DNA from: Pectinophora gossypiella
Lineage: Eukaryota > Arthropoda > Insecta > Lepidoptera > Gelechiidae
DNA: 64,000 nucleotides
Direction: 5' to 3'
Assembly (NCBI RefSeq): GCF_024362695.1
Contig: NW_026063257.1
Location: 62,001 to 126,000, forward strand
Shown here: piece after piece, positions 41,380 through 50,251 of the stretch
How positions within the stretch are numbered: position 1 is the first letter of the stretch
Layout of the letters: the number at the start of each line of letters is the position of its first letter
Translations under genes and position numbers: made by a program
The notes under the pieces: model-generated
Databases searched by the model: none
Told to the model about the DNA's origin: nothing
What the model saw: the letters and a program-made list of their open reading frames with translations, nothing else

Positions 41380-41466
41380 GGACAGTTGGAGTTGCAATTG
41401 CCGCACGCACTTCTGCTGTCTGCGCACACTCGTTCGGCTTCGTTCGTGGAAGTGGCGGGCATCTCC
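41380..41466 (+). ncRNA. Candidate HDV-like ribozyme at the 5' end of LINE A
   Basis: GGACAGT (41380-41386) can pair with GCTGTCT (41415-41421) to give a 7 bp P1 with the G-U pair at the first base that HDV-type ribozymes have. GGAGTTGC (41388-41395) can pair with GCATCTCC (41459-41466) with one mismatch, like P2. Between them a CACT/AGTG stem (41427-41430, 41451-41454) could be P4, followed by GGCGG with a candidate catalytic C at 41456. A convincing P3 is not found. The fold starts exactly at the element's first base. The same core occurs in copy B (43731 on). Prediction only. Confidence 0.3.
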
Positions 41467-41788
41467 CCCCTTCCGAATTCCCTCGACAAAGATCGAGGTT
41501 AGGGGCTTAGGGCTCGCTAGGTCCGGCCCGACCCCCCGACCCGCGACAGGTGGTCGCGACTAGGTACCGGTGAGCTCCCGGAACCCCACACTTCGGCACT
41601 GGTCTGCCGGGTGTGGTTAGGCCGGGAGGGAAGCTGGCGGGAGCGATCGCCTGGCACGGGTAAGATCGGGTGTCGGTCGGCTTCCGAGAGGTCGGGAGGT
41701 CTTTGCCCAGCGGGCTGGGGACGCCTGGTGCGCCAGGTGTCCCCCGGTTGTTCCCCCGGCGGGAAAGGAGTTTTGACTCCGCCGCCGG

Positions 41789-42538
41789 GTGAATCGTCAA
41801 TTGGGGTGGTGGGGGGTCATGCCGCCCCCCTCCCTCTCCAAACGGCGCCCTAAGCGCCCCAGGGTCTTCCGCAGGAGCGCGGCGGCTTCCCTACTTGGGA
41901 TTCCGCACCTGCGGGAGACCCTGGCGTCACTGCGCCAACCCGCGCGTGACGCAGTGCGTCCCTCCCCCCCTTCCACGCCGGGGGCAGGGGAGACGTACTT
42001 TGATGCGCCCCTCGCCCCCGCGGGCGAGGGCCCCCCGTCACCGGGATCTCGGCGGTCGCCTCCCCTCTCCATGCCGGAGCTGGGGCCGCCGTCGCCGCCG
42101 CCGCGCCGGACAGCGCCGCCGCGCCGCTGCACTTAGCAGCAGCCCCGCTGCCGCAGCGCCCCTCTCGCGCGAGCCGCTCCCCGGCCCGTTCGACGTCCCC
42201 GCCGCCGGCCAAGGTGCTGCAAGAGTGGCCCCACGAAGCGGCGTAAGAGGAGGCGCGGCAGGGGAGGAAAAGGTCCCTCCTTGCCCCAAATCCCGCCGCG
42301 ACAGCAGCCTAAGGAGCCGGCGACATCGTCTGCTCCTAAGACAACCCCCTCCATCCGACCCCCCGCCCCAAGCCAGGGGAAGGGGAAGTCGGCCGGAACT
42401 GGCGATCCAGCCGCCGCCAAGAAGGCGGCACTATTGGTTGCCATGGGGGTACTCCAAGATGTCCTGAAGGCACTGGAGCAGGATCTCGATCCTGTTACAG
42501 TGCTTTTGGACGGGATGAAGAGGTTGTTAACGGCATAA
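41789..42538 (+). pseudogene. LINE A ORF1 remnant
   Basis: The N-terminal 116 codons run to a stop at 42134-42136 after small changes relative to copy B. The central region including all three zinc knuckles is deleted. The basic C-terminal part and helix (GVLQDVLKALEQDLD) are retained at 42281-42538. It would not produce a functional RNA-binding protein. Confidence 0.75.
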
Positions 42539-42543
42539 AATTT

Positions 42544-43315
42544 ATGTCGTTAAGAATCCTTCATTGGAACGCCGAAGGCCTGTCTAGAAAGATAGGTCTT
42601 CTACGTGTTCTCTTGAGGGAGCAGAACATTGATGTCGCCCTGATCTCAGAGACCAAGCTGAGAGGCGCAGACCGACTGAAGATCCCCAACTTCTTCGTAT
42701 ACCGGAAGGACGAGCTCAGTGACCTCGGTCATTCTTATAGATGCCTAGCCGTCCTGGTAACCACACCCTCCGAATCTGACGCTGCATGGTGAGGAGATCG
42801 GGTGGTCCTCGCAGGCTAAATACCTGGGTGTGACCATAGACCGCCACCTCACCATGGCCCAGCATGCGAGGAATGTGATCGGACAGGCAGGTGCTGCCAC
42901 TGCTCTGCTCCGCCCCATTCTTTGCTCGAGTCTCCCGTTGCGCATGAAGCTCGGCGTGTATAAGGCGTACATTAGGACACGGCTTACCTATGCCGCCCCC
43001 GCGTGGTACGCATTGGTCTCTGAGACCCATCGCCAAAGACTGCGGGCACAGCAGTCCAAGGCGTTGCGCACCATCGCGGACGCGCCGAGATTCGTCCGCA
43101 ACGAAGTAATTCGGAGGGACCTAAAAGTCGAGACCTTGGATGAGTTTATCTCCAGGCTCTCGACTGGGATGTTCGCGCGCGCGGACGAGTCAGATTTCGT
43201 GCACCTACGAAATCTGGCTCCATACCACGTGCGGCCCCCGGACTGGAAGCCGTATCCTCGCGAGCTGGCTGATGTGGAGGAGCTCGACGAGGATACCTAC
43301 CCAGCAACGGACTGA
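42544..43315 (+). pseudogene. LINE A ORF2 remnant
   Basis: Starts MSLRILHWNAEG as in copy B and keeps about 70 residues of the endonuclease, then jumps (near 42762) to the last ~175 codons of ORF2 after the RT thumb. The catalytic RT residues are absent. Confidence 0.8.
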
Positions 43316-43716
43316 CCCAAGCCGCCGGTTTGAGGGCAACCGTCATTGTTGACGGTTTCGACCTTGCCGGCGGACTCATCGGACTGACCTCACCGGACTG
43401 ACCCCGCCGGCTCGAGCTGACCTGGAAACTTCGGGTCAAGCTCGCCGGCCACCTACTATGACGAGACACGTACCGCCTGGCTGGAGTCGCTCACTGGGCC
43501 TCCCTCAACAGGGTCTCACCCGGTGGGCTGACTCGCCGGCGGTACCATCCCGGACAAGAAATTGGGCCTTCGGAGGCGCGAAACTCGCCCGCCGTGGCCC
43601 GCCCCCGTGCCCCGCCCGTTTTAGCGGGCGGCGAGAGCTACCGCACCAAAGGGGCTAAGCCCCGAGGGTGCCTCCCCGACGTCCGCTTCGCGGACGTCGA
43701 GAAGACAACAACTGGA
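43316..43716 (+). promoter_or_regulatory. LINE A 3' UTR with stem-loops
   Basis: It contains the conserved CACTGGGCCTCCC / TCACCCGGTGGG block and terminal hairpins GGGGCTAAGCCCC (43650-43662) and GTCCGCTTCGCGGAC (43681-43695). Corresponding positions in L1 and L2 differ in sequence but keep hairpins, which suggests conserved RNA structure. Confidence 0.55.
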
Positions 43717-43725
43717 CTTTGCATT
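43717..43725. repeat. CTTTGCATT target site between LINE A and LINE B
   Basis: Middle copy of the site in the right LTR; the others are 41371-41379 and 49001-49009. It is preceded by the 3' end of copy A and followed by five extra bases and then the GGACAG start of copy B. Confidence 0.85.
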
Positions 43726-44128
43726 CTCATGGACAGTCGGAGTTGCATTTCCGCACGCACTTCTGCTGTCTGCGCACGCTCGTACCCAGTGTTCGTGGAA
43801 GTGGCGGGCATCTCCCCCCTTCCGGAACCCCTCGGCAAAGTCCGAGGTTAGGGCTCGCTAGGTTCGGCTCGGCCCCCGACCCGCGACAGGTGGTCGCGAC
43901 TAAGTGCCGGTGAGCTCCCGGAACCCCACACTTCGGCACTGGTCTGCCGGGTGTGGTTAGGCCGGGAGGGAAGCTGGCGGGAGCGATCGCCTGGCACGAG
44001 TAAGATTGGGTGTCGATCGGCTTCCGAGAGGTCGAGAGGTCTTTGCCCAGCGGGCTGGGGACGCCTGGTGCGCCAGGTGTCCCCCGGTTGTTTCCCCGGC
44101 GGGAAAGGAGTTCTGACTCCGCTGCCGG

Positions 44129-45904
44129 GTGAATCGTCAATTGGGGTGGTGGGGGGTCATGCCGCCCCCCTCCCGCTCCAAACGGCGCCCTAAGCGCCCC
44201 AGGGTCTTCCGCAGGAGCGCGGCGGCTTCCCTACTTAGGATTCCGCACCTGCGGGAGACCCTGGCGTCACTGAGCCAACCCGCGCGTGACGCAGTGCGTC
44301 CCTCCCCCCCCTCCACGACGAAGGCGGGGGAGACGTACTTCGACACGCCCCTCGCCCCTGTGGGCGAGGGCCCCCCGTCACCGGGGCCGTCCCTCTCCAT
44401 GCCGGAGCTGGGACCGCCATCGCCGCCGCCGCGCCGGACAGCGCCGCCGCTGCACTTAGCAGCGGCCCCGTTGCCGCAGCGCCCCTCTCGCGCGAGCCGC
44501 TCCCCGGCCCGCTCGACGTCCCCGCCACCGGCCAAGGTGCTCGCCGCCCAGTCCCAGTCCCCGTTTTCGGGAGAGGGCAGGCATGCCCTTCGACTGCCGG
44601 TGCGTGGAGCCGTGTCTCCCCCCCCGTTCCGAGGAGGGTTGAGACAGGTCGCGCCCACGCCGGCGCAACGTCAGTCGCCGGGGGCGATGGACACGCAGCC
44701 GTCGTACGCGGCTGCGGCCTCGACGACACCACAGCGGGACGCACATTCCCCGCTCCAGGCCAAGCCCGCGTCGCAGCCTGCTCCGCCGAAGCGAGAGCGT
44801 TACCCCCCTTTGGTGGTGGAGGTACTCCCGGACTGGGCTCGGCACTTCCGAGCCCTCCGGGAGAAGCTCGGACACCCCCCTAACGCCCGTCGATACGGGC
44901 GGGGGGTGCGCTTTATCCCGCGCACAGGGGAGGAGTACAGGACCATTCAGTCCTACCTGATGGCCCTGGAAAAGGAGACCACGATATCGTGGTTCTCCTA
45001 CTCCCTTCCGGCGGAGCGCAACCTCAAGGTTGCCATCCGAGGGTTGCCGGTCGACACCGACCCAGCCCTCATTGAGGCCGAGTTACGCCGACTGGGGTAC
45101 ACCCCTGAGTTCGTGCGCGCCATCCAGGCGCGTTTCGGACGACCCGGGTGTATATACCATGCCCAGCTCGAGCGTAACTCTGCGACCATCCCGGGCATTT
45201 ATGGAGTCACGGAACTCCTTAACATGCCCGGGGTGAAAATAGAGGCCTGGCGGGGCAAAAAGGGACCGGCGCAGTGCCACCGGTGCCAGCAGTTCCGCCA
45301 CTCCTCGCACAAGTGCCACCGCAAGATTGCGTGTGTGCGGTGCGGGGAGGAACACGCGGCCAGGGACTGCCCCAGACCAAGGGAGCAACCGGCGACCTGC
45401 GCCAACTGTGGTAGGCCACATCCCGCCAACCATGTGGCCTGCCCGGCCTTCGTGCGCGAGGCGCGCAACAAGAAGGCCGGAACCACAGCCCGCACCTCCT
45501 CGGGGCAAACGACCAAGAAGGTCTTGGTCGCGCCCACAGGCGAGTCGAACGCCCAGGGGTCGCTCATGGCGGCGGCCAACGGCCCGAAGAGTGGCCCCAC
45601 GAAGCGGCGTAAGAGGAGGCGCGGCAGGGGAGGAAAAGGTCCCTCCTTGCCCCAAATCCCGCCGCGACAGCAGCCTAAGGAGCCGGCGACATCGTCTGCT
45701 CCTAAGACAACCCCCTCCATCCGACCCCCCGCCCCAAGCCAGGGGAAGGGGAAGTCGGCCGGAACTGGCGATCCAGCCGCCGCCAAGAAGGCGGCACTAT
45801 TGGTTGCCATGGGGGTACTCCAAGATGTCCTGAAGGCACTGGAGCAGGATCTCGATCCTGTTACAGTGCTTTTGGACGGGATGAAGAGGTTGTTAACGGC
45901 ATAA
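44129..45904 (+). CDS. LINE B ORF1: Jockey-type zinc-knuckle protein
   Basis: 591 residues, open. Residues 1-215 are Pro/Ser/Arg-rich. Residues ~228-370 are the conserved Jockey ORF1 core (PPLVVEVLPDWARHF, GVRFIPRTGEEYR, LKVAIRGLP, MPGVKIEAWRG). Three knuckles begin at ~383 (CHRCQQFRHSSHKC, CVRCGEEHAARDC, CANCGRPHPANHVAC). A basic stretch (KRRKRRRGRGG) and a C-terminal helix follow. Five bases separate the stop from the ORF2 start, suggesting reinitiation. A second Met at 44159 (MPPPSRSKRRP) is an alternative start. Clearly related to the L1 and L2 ORF1 but diverged. Confidence 0.87.
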   Translation: MNRQLGWWGVMPPPSRSKRRPKRPRVFRRSAAASLLRIPHLRETLASLSQPARDAVRPSPPSTTKAGETYFDTPLAPVGEGPPSPGPSLSMPELGPPSPPPRRTAPPLHLAAAPLPQRPSRASRSPARSTSPPPAKVLAAQSQSPFSGEGRHALRLPVRGAVSPPPFRGGLRQVAPTPAQRQSPGAMDTQPSYAAAASTTPQRDAHSPLQAKPASQPAPPKRERYPPLVVEVLPDWARHFRALREKLGHPPNARRYGRGVRFIPRTGEEYRTIQSYLMALEKETTISWFSYSLPAERNLKVAIRGLPVDTDPALIEAELRRLGYTPEFVRAIQARFGRPGCIYHAQLERNSATIPGIYGVTELLNMPGVKIEAWRGKKGPAQCHRCQQFRHSSHKCHRKIACVRCGEEHAARDCPRPREQPATCANCGRPHPANHVACPAFVREARNKKAGTTARTSSGQTTKKVLVAPTGESNAQGSLMAAANGPKSGPTKRRKRRRGRGGKGPSLPQIPPRQQPKEPATSSAPKTTPSIRPPAPSQGKGKSAGTGDPAAAKKAALLVAMGVLQDVLKALEQDLDPVTVLLDGMKRLLTA

Positions 45905-45909
45905 AATTT

Positions 45910-48629
45910 ATGTCGTTAAGAATCCTTCATTGGAACGCCGAAGGCCTGTCTAGAAAGATAGGTCTTCTACGTGTTCTCTTGAGGGAGCAGAACATTGATG
46001 TCGCCCTGATCTCAGAGACCAAGCTGAGAGGCGCAGACCGACTGAAGATCCCCAACTTCTTCGTATACCGGAAGGACGAGCTCAGTGACCTCGGTCATTC
46101 TTATAGATGCCTAGCCGTCCTGGTAAGAAGAAGGTTGGTGCACCAGCCTCTGCCACCTATCGCTGGTCTTCAGTCGATCTACGCCCTGGGAGTGGAGATC
46201 GCTCTCGGAGACGTCCCAACACGTGTGTTTGCGGTTTATAAGCCGCCGGCGGCGCGCCTTGTCCTCGCGGACGTTCAGAAAATTCTGGACAGCCCGGGGC
46301 CAACGATCGCGGCCGGTGACTGGAACTGCAAGCACGTTGGTTGGAATTCCACGTGGACCTGTCCAAATGGACGACGTCTGTTCGATGACGCCAACGGGGG
46401 CGGGTATGTGGTTCTGGGACCGGAGACCCCGACCCACTACCCGCACAACCCCGCTCATCTCCCAGATGTGATAGACCTCGCGGTGGTCAAGGGGCTCCGG
46501 CCCGATCCCACCGTTGAGACGTTAGACTATCACACAGGCTCCGACCATCAACCAGTCCTGATGGTTATTTCAAACCATCCTACCAGGACGAGGCTGCTGC
46601 CGCCGCGGCGGAAGTACTCCTGGGATAAATTCGGCCAGTACATGGTAGAGAACACTCCAATGCGACCAGTCTCGACCCCCACGGATGTCGACGAGTTGGC
46701 AACCGAGTTCGCCTCTACAGTCCAGCGGGCATTGCAACATGCCGCGCTCGAAGCTCCCAAACCGGGAGCCGCTCCTCCCACGCCGAAGCATATTGCGAAT
46801 ATGCTCGCGGAAAAGAGGCGACTCCGCAAGCAGTGGAATACCACGCGTTGCCCCACCATGAAGTCCCGGCTGAATGCGCTGTCCGAGAAGATGTCGGCCG
46901 CGCTCGATAGTGCCTCCGCCGGCTCTTGGCAACACACTATCGACTCAGCCGGCGAGGATTGGACCGGCATCCATAGACTGTGTCGACAGCTCTCCGGGAA
47001 GGCGACACCAGTGCGACCTCTCCTCGCTCAGGACGGGACCCCCGTTTTAGAGCTGAGGATCGAGCGGAAATCTTCGCTGAGTGTCTGGAGAGCCAATTTC
47101 GGCCGAACCCAGGCGCCGACCATGACGAAGAAGAAGTCTCCCGAAATCTAGCGGGCTATTTCAGTCAGCCGATAGCCCCTGATGAGGATCCCGTCGTCTT
47201 TACGCCCGGACAGGTGCTCCGGGCGCTAAGACGGACTCCGCTCCGGAAGGCCCCCGGCCCGGATGGCATTACCAACGAAATGCTGCGTCACCTTCCACCG
47301 CGTTCAGTCGCAGCGGTGACGCGCATTTTTAATGGCATCACACGGGCGGACGGAAAGGACGCGGAAAGTGCCCCACTTTCCGGATTGCTGGAAGCTTGGG
47401 CGAGTTATCATGCTCCCCAAGCCCGGGAAGAATATCCTGAAGCCTGAGAGCTATCGGCCAATCACCTTGCTACCGAACATCAGCAAGGTGTTTGAGAGAC
47501 TTCACACACATCACACACATGATCCCACACATCATGCCACGCGAGGAACAATTCGGCTTTCGAGCCGAGCATTCCACGACCCTTCAACTGACAAGGGTAC
47601 TGCACGACATGACGGCGGCCCTCAACAAGAGGGAGACCACCGTAGCGGTATTCTTGGATATGGAGAAGGCGTTCGATCGCGTATGGCACCCGGGCTTGGT
47701 ATATAAGCTGTCCACGTCTACGACTCCACGTCGAGTCGTTAAAACTGTGGCCACCTTTTTAGAGAATAGGCGCTTCCAGGTGGCAGTGGAAGGCGCCCTC
47801 TCCCAAGTCCGAAGGATCGCTGCGGGAGTTCCCCAGGGTAGCTGCCTATCTCCGGTTTGCTACGCCAGGTACACGGATGACATCCCCGTGGAGGGAGGGT
47901 CCAAGCTGGCGCTTTACGCCGATGACGCTGCCTTCTTCGCGACGTCCTTGAACGCCAAGCACGCCGCGAAGAAGATGCAGCGAACCTTGGATGCCCTCCC
48001 TGCCTGGCTGGCAAAGTGGAGATTGACGGTGAACGTGGGGGAAAACCCAAGCGATCACTGTGGGACGTGGTCGGCTACACCCTCCGAATCTGACGCTGCA
48101 TGGTGAGGAGATCGGGTGGTCCTCGCAGGCTAAATACCTGGGTGTGACCATAGACTGCCACCTCACCATGGCCCAACATGCGAGGAATGTGATCGGACAG
48201 GCAGGTGCTGCCACTGCTCTGCTCCGCCCCATTCTTTGCTCGAGTCTCCCGTTGCGCATGAAGCTCGGCGTGTATAAGGCGTACATTAGGACACGGCTTA
48301 CCTATGCCGCCCCCGCGTGGTACGCATTGGTCTCTGAGCCCCATCGCCAAAGACTGCGGGCACAGCAGTCCAAGGCGTTGCGCACCATCGCGGACGCGCC
48401 GAGATTCGTCCGCAACGAAGTAATTCGGAGGGACCTAAAAGTCGAGACCTTGGACGAGTTTATCTCCAGGCTCTCGACTGGGATGTTCGCGCGCGCGGAC
48501 GAGTCAGATTTCGTGCACCTACGAAATCTGGCTCCGTACCACGCGCGACTCCCGGACTGGAAGCCGTATCCTCGCGAGCTGGCTGATGTGGAGGAGCTCG
48601 ACGAGGATACCTACCCAGCAACGGACTGA
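45910..48629 (+). pseudogene. LINE B ORF2: endonuclease and reverse transcriptase, frameshifted
   Basis: Endonuclease in frame 45910-~47085 (ILHWNAEGL, ISETKL, GDWNCKHVGWNS, SDHQPV). Then pieces in other frames: ~46980-47440 (RKAPGPDGI), 47332-~47490 (SYRPITLLPNISKVFE), 47492-~48060 (FGFRAEHSTT, LDMEKAFDRVWH, GVPQGSCLSP, catalytic YADD near 47918), and 48060-48629 (KYLGVTID and C-terminal domain). At least four one- or two-base shifts are needed to follow the protein, so it is dead. It is an apurinic-type endonuclease clade (Jockey group), in which site specificity is not typical. Confidence 0.85.
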
Positions 48630-49000
48630 CCCAAGCCGCCGGTTTGAGGGCAACCGTCATTGTTGACGGTTTCGACCTTGCCGGCGGACTCATCGGACTG
48701 ACCTCACCGGACTGACCCCGCCGGCTCGAGCTGACCTGGAAACTTCGGGTCAAGCTCGCCGGCCACCTACTATGACGAGACACGTACCGCCTGGCTGGAG
48801 TCGCTCACTGGGCCTCCCTCAACAGGGTCTCACCCGGTGGGCTGACTCGCCGGCGGTACCATCCCGGACAAGAAATTGGGCCTTCGGAGGCGCGAAACTC
48901 GCCCACCGTGGCCCGCCCCCGTGCCCCGCCCGTTTTAGCGGGCGGCGAGAGCTATCGCACCAAAGGGGCCAAGCCCCGAGGGCAGAGACAACAACTGCTG
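48630..49000 (+). promoter_or_regulatory. LINE B 3' UTR with stem-loops
   Basis: Almost identical to the copy A 3' UTR up to GGGGCCAAGCCCC (48965-48977); the last hairpin region of copy A is missing here. Confidence 0.5.
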
Positions 49001-49009
49001 CTTTGCATT
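49001..49009. repeat. CTTTGCATT target site, right LTR copy 3
   Basis: It closes LINE B; the LTR resumes at 49010 with CTAGCTACCTAGG. Confidence 0.85.
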
Positions 49010-49270
49010 CTAGCTACCTAGGCGTATTAGGGTTAATACGCCTAGGTAGCTTCCACTTTGTGGGATATTCTCGTACGTACTAACGGTTTAGGATTTCCTC
49101 AGCAGGTTGGCCCACTTTGTGAGACGTCCTGTTGGTGACACCCTCTAGCGACTGAGTTACCGTGTTACATATTTCCGCAGTCTGTTACTCTGGAATAAAC
49201 GCATTTACGTGGACCCCCTTGGATTTTGTTCTCCGTGAGCTCCCCACTACCACCTCCAAACCCTTTTACA

Positions 49271-49875
49271 ATACAAATTTTAAATACGCGAGAAGATGAA
49301 GTAAACTTAACTTATTTTAATCCAGAATGTGAGCGATTATCAGATTACGACATTTGTAAATTTGATACCAATTACATAGATGTTGATAGAGTAAAGAAAG
49401 TCTTATCGGAGTTAGATTTAAAACATTTAAATGACGGGGAGCGAAACGGGATCCAAAATATTTGCGCTAAATATTCAGATATATTTTATATTTCTGGCGA
49501 TAATTTGACTACTGCTAACTTGTACGAACAAAACATTCAAATAAAACCAGATTCAGACCCTGTATACGTTAAGCAGTATCGATTACCATTCTCACAGAGA
49601 GACGAGTTAGATAAACAAGTGACTAAAATGCTTAATGATGACGTCATTGAACCCACTAGAAGTGAATGGTCAAGTCCATTGCTTTTAGTTCCAAAAAAAA
49701 TACACAAGGGTGTCAACAAAAGATGGCGTTTAGTAATAGATTTTCGGAAACTTAACGAAAGAATAGTTGACGATAAGTTTCCTTTACCTAATATAACGGA
49801 TATTTTGGATTCTCTTTCTGGCGCTATGTATTTTACTCATTTAGATTTACACCAGGCCTATTATCAATTATTAAA
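49271..49875 (+). pseudogene. Gypsy-B pol, 3' part in window (RT start)
   Basis: Begins with the second ATAC and carries the RT N-terminus: VYVKQYRLPFSQRDE, IEPTRSEWSSPLLLVPKK, WRLVIDFRKLNE, FPLPNITDILD and THLDLHQAYYQL. It ends abruptly near 49875 at the 5' end of a CR1-like LINE, so the catalytic box, RNase H and integrase are missing. The remainder would lie beyond the later insertions or has been lost. Confidence 0.82.
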
Positions 49876-50251
49876 TGTGTTTTTTTGCTCTGGCAACCCT
49901 ACGGTTAAGTTGTAAACAAATTAGCTCTCGTAGTTTTTAATTATTTAAATTAATTTTTCGTATATAAATTCATAAAAAACCAATTTCGTCATAATATTCT
50001 TATCATATTTTAACAATATTGTATAAATTTGTGTGGTTATAAGTGCTATAAGGCGTTTAAATTGTGATAAGTGTCTTTGTGTCAGTTAAACCGTTACAAA
50101 CTCAAAAGTGCGTAATCTTTTTGGAATCTATAGTGCATTCTAAATACTTATTAAAGAATAACGATTATCAAAATTGTAAGTAACTACCACTCTTTCTTTG
50201 GTGGCTTCTCACTGACACGTTTTCTTTTCTTTTTGTTGCCTCAAAAACACT

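Larger units (their letters stand above)
41380..43716 (+). mobile_element. Jockey-like LINE copy A, internally deleted
   Basis: It sits between CTTTGCATT at 41371-41379 and 43717-43725. It begins GGACAG exactly after the target copy. It is almost identical to copy B over shared parts but lacks about 1.04 kb of ORF1 (junction near 42221) and about 1.95 kb of ORF2 (junction near 42762). Remaining pieces are the 5' UTR, ORF1 N-terminus (41789-42136), ORF1 C-terminus (42281-42538), ORF2 start (42544-42760), ORF2 C-terminus (42830-43315) and the 3' UTR. It cannot move on its own, but both ends are complete. Confidence 0.85.
43726..49000 (+). mobile_element. Jockey-like LINE copy B, full length but with ORF2 frameshifts
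   Basis: 5.3 kb: 5' UTR (43726-44128), intact ORF1 (44129-45904), ORF2 (45910-48629, several frame changes) and 3' UTR (48630-49000). It sits between CTTTGCATT copies at 43717 and 49001 in the Gypsy-A right LTR. It is the only copy in the window with an endonuclease and RT region, so it shows what the family looks like. There is no poly-A tail; it ends in GACAACAACTGCTG. Confidence 0.88.
23673..49270 (+). mobile_element. Gypsy-A: Ty3/gypsy element carrying five later insertions
   Basis: It is bounded by LTRs starting TGTAACAACCCATAC and ending CCAAACCCTTTTACA, flanked by ATAC. Removing the nested BEL/Pao element and four LINE copies leaves a compact element of about 5.5 kb with 379-394 bp LTRs, a PBS, one gag-pol frame and a polypurine tract. 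The two LTRs differ at only a few positions plus a small palindromic insertion, so the element is moderately young but older than the BEL/Pao insertion. It is inserted in the pol gene of Gypsy-B. Confidence 0.9.
41248..49270 (+). repeat. Gypsy-A right LTR, interrupted by LINE copies A and B
   Basis: LTR pieces are 41248-41379 (132 bp) and 49010-49270 (261 bp). Compared with the left LTR there are a handful of substitutions and a 15 bp insertion that forms a palindrome with adjacent bases (49014-49047). Two LINE copies sit in tandem at the same CTTTGCATT position used in the left LTR. Confidence 0.88.
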
